From Roseofilum capinflatum BLCC-M114 (GTDB lineage: Bacteria; Cyanobacteriota; Cyanobacteriia; Cyanobacteriales; Desertifilaceae), in NCBI RefSeq assembly GCF_030068505.1, contig NZ_JAQOSO010000001.1, forward strand, positions 28,428 through 92,427: a DNA stretch of 64,000 nt, read 5' to 3'. Position 1 is the first letter of the stretch, and each line of letters opens with the position of its first letter. The translations under genes and the position numbers were made by a program. This document shows, one piece after another, positions 63,199 to 64,000 of this stretch. The notes beneath the pieces are model-generated. The model was not told where the DNA came from. It was given only the letters and a program-made list of their open reading frames with translations, and did no database searches.

Positions 63199-63885
63199 AT
63201 GCCCAAACCCATTGTTATTGCCCCATCAATTCTATCTGCCGATTTTAGCCGCCTGGGAGAAGAGATTAAAGCTGTGGATGAAGCCGGTGCAGACTGGATT
63301 CATGTGGATGTTATGGATGGCCGGTTTGTCCCCAATATTACTATCGGCCCGTTAATCGTAGATGCCATTCGCCCGGTGACCAAAAAACCTCTGGATGTTC
63401 ACTTGATGATTGTGGAACCCGAAAAGTATGTGGAGGGCTTTGCTAAGGCCGGTGCGGATATTATTTCGGTTCATGCTGAACATAATGCGTCTCCTCACTT
63501 ACACCGGACTCTAGGACAAATCAGAGAGTTGGGCAAGCAAGCTGGAGTGGTGCTGAATCCTTCTACACCGTTAGAGTTGATTGAGTATGTCCTGGAATTG
63601 TGCGACTTGATTCTGATCATGAGTGTTAACCCTGGGTTTGGGGGACAAAGTTTTATTCCGGAAGTGGTTCCCAAAATTCGTAAGTTGCGTCAAATGTGCG
63701 ACGATCGCGGACTCGATCCTTGGATTGAAGTTGATGGCGGCTTGAAGGGTAATAATACTTGGCAAGTCTTGGAAGCGGGAGCAAATGCTATTGTTGCTGG
63801 TTCTGCGGTATTCAAGGCTCCAAACTATGCTGAGGCGATTTCCGGTATTCGCAATAGTAAGCGTCCTGAGTTAGTGACCGCTTAA
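63199..63885 (+). CDS. rpe: Ribulose-phosphate 3-epimerase
   Basis: This 228-residue TIM-barrel enzyme interconverts ribulose-5-phosphate and xylulose-5-phosphate in the Calvin cycle and pentose phosphate pathway. [59 protein letters not shown] and [10 protein letters not shown] are the family motifs with the catalytic Asp pair and metal-binding His residues. It stands alone to the right of the smc tail copy. Confidence 0.97.
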   Translation: MPKPIVIAPSILSADFSRLGEEIKAVDEAGADWIHVDVMDGRFVPNITIGPLIVDAIRPVTKKPLDVHLMIVEPEKYVEGFAKAGADIISVHAEHNASPHLHRTLGQIRELGKQAGVVLNPSTPLELIEYVLELCDLILIMSVNPGFGGQSFIPEVVPKIRKLRQMCDDRGLDPWIEVDGGLKGNNTWQVLEAGANAIVAGSAVFKAPNYAEAISGIRNSKRPELVTA

Positions 63886-63950
63886 ACGCATGTACTCTTC
63901 TGTCACTTTCGGATAAAGGGGTGTGAAACCCAGATTCCTTCGTTAGCGAT

Positions 63951-64000
63951 AAAACTCCGTTTTCGGCTGTCGCCGACATGAAACGCTTCGCGATAAAACT
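63951..64000. repeat. 44-bp repeat, inverted copy (runs off the window)
   Basis: 63951-63994 is the exact reverse complement of the 44-bp unit at 1460-1503, and 63995-64000 (AAAACT) starts another unit. The array therefore continues beyond the window. It follows rpe. Confidence 0.97.

Noticed and set aside
1..64000. tRNA, rRNA, tmRNA or riboswitch genes
   Set aside because: I looked through the intergenic stretches for T-loop (GGTTCRA) patterns and conserved RNA motifs and found none that fold convincingly.

Overview
The window looks like chromosomal DNA of a filamentous, oscillatorian-type cyanobacterium. The evidence is very dense GCGATCGC (HIP1) octamers, three pentapeptide-repeat proteins, a ferrochelatase with a chlorophyll-binding-like tail, DUF760 and Uma2 proteins, multi-PAS/GAF sensor kinases, heptameric STRR repeats and PEP-CTERM-type surface proteins. 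The genus cannot be fixed from sequence alone. No tRNA, rRNA, CRISPR array, transposase or integrase was seen.

Layout. 1-5 kb: the 3' end of a prolyl oligopeptidase, pentapeptide proteins, and a debris zone (1.1-2.9 kb) with a perfect 44-bp tandem array, a 103-bp inverted-repeat element and a chimera of a truncated polyketide synthase KS domain joined to a truncated DUF4058 gene. 4.7-11.6 kb: a two-gene signalling operon, a 1930-residue CBS/GAF/PAS histidine kinase followed 3 nt later by a receiver-kinase hybrid. 11.8-29 kb: mostly housekeeping genes (aroH, sppA, a DMT exporter, prfC, an ABC ATPase, ppk2, msrA, a creatininase-family protein, a metallo-beta-lactamase nuclease, hemH, folB, mutY and a salicylate/isochorismate synthase-like gene). 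29-46 kb: pentapeptide, HDAC-like, YaaW-like and O-antigen-ligase genes, Uma2 nucleases, a serine-hydrolase-like protein without its SxxK pair, a probable cyclodipeptide synthase beside a TerB-like gene, an MscS-like channel, a TPR protein and a GAF protein. 46.1-47.7 kb: a graveyard of small genes broken by a MITE and by 88-bp direct repeats around a Uma2 gene. 47.7-51.3 kb: smc. 63.2-63.9 kb: rpe.

The most unusual part is 51.3-63.0 kb, between smc and rpe. It is bracketed by two copies of the last ~125 bp of smc that differ almost only at synonymous sites. Inside are an O-antigen-ligase-like gene and a head-to-tail array of a two-gene module on the minus strand: B (small cytosolic protein starting MNENNFIEVDGIRFETLVPK) then A (secreted ~600-640 aa protein with a variant PEP-CTERM anchor). 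Two consecutive modules have exactly the same 2744-bp period. Long blocks are identical between modules and alternate with two strongly divergent windows, one in A and one in B. The array ends in decayed copies and is poor in HIP1 sites, suggesting acquired DNA that is being duplicated and homogenised.

A second clear signal is a MITE family with two copies (33232-33384 and 46326-46509). It has 11-bp terminal inverted repeats and 3-bp target duplications (TAA and TTA). Removing the second copy plus one TTA restores an uninterrupted small reading frame.
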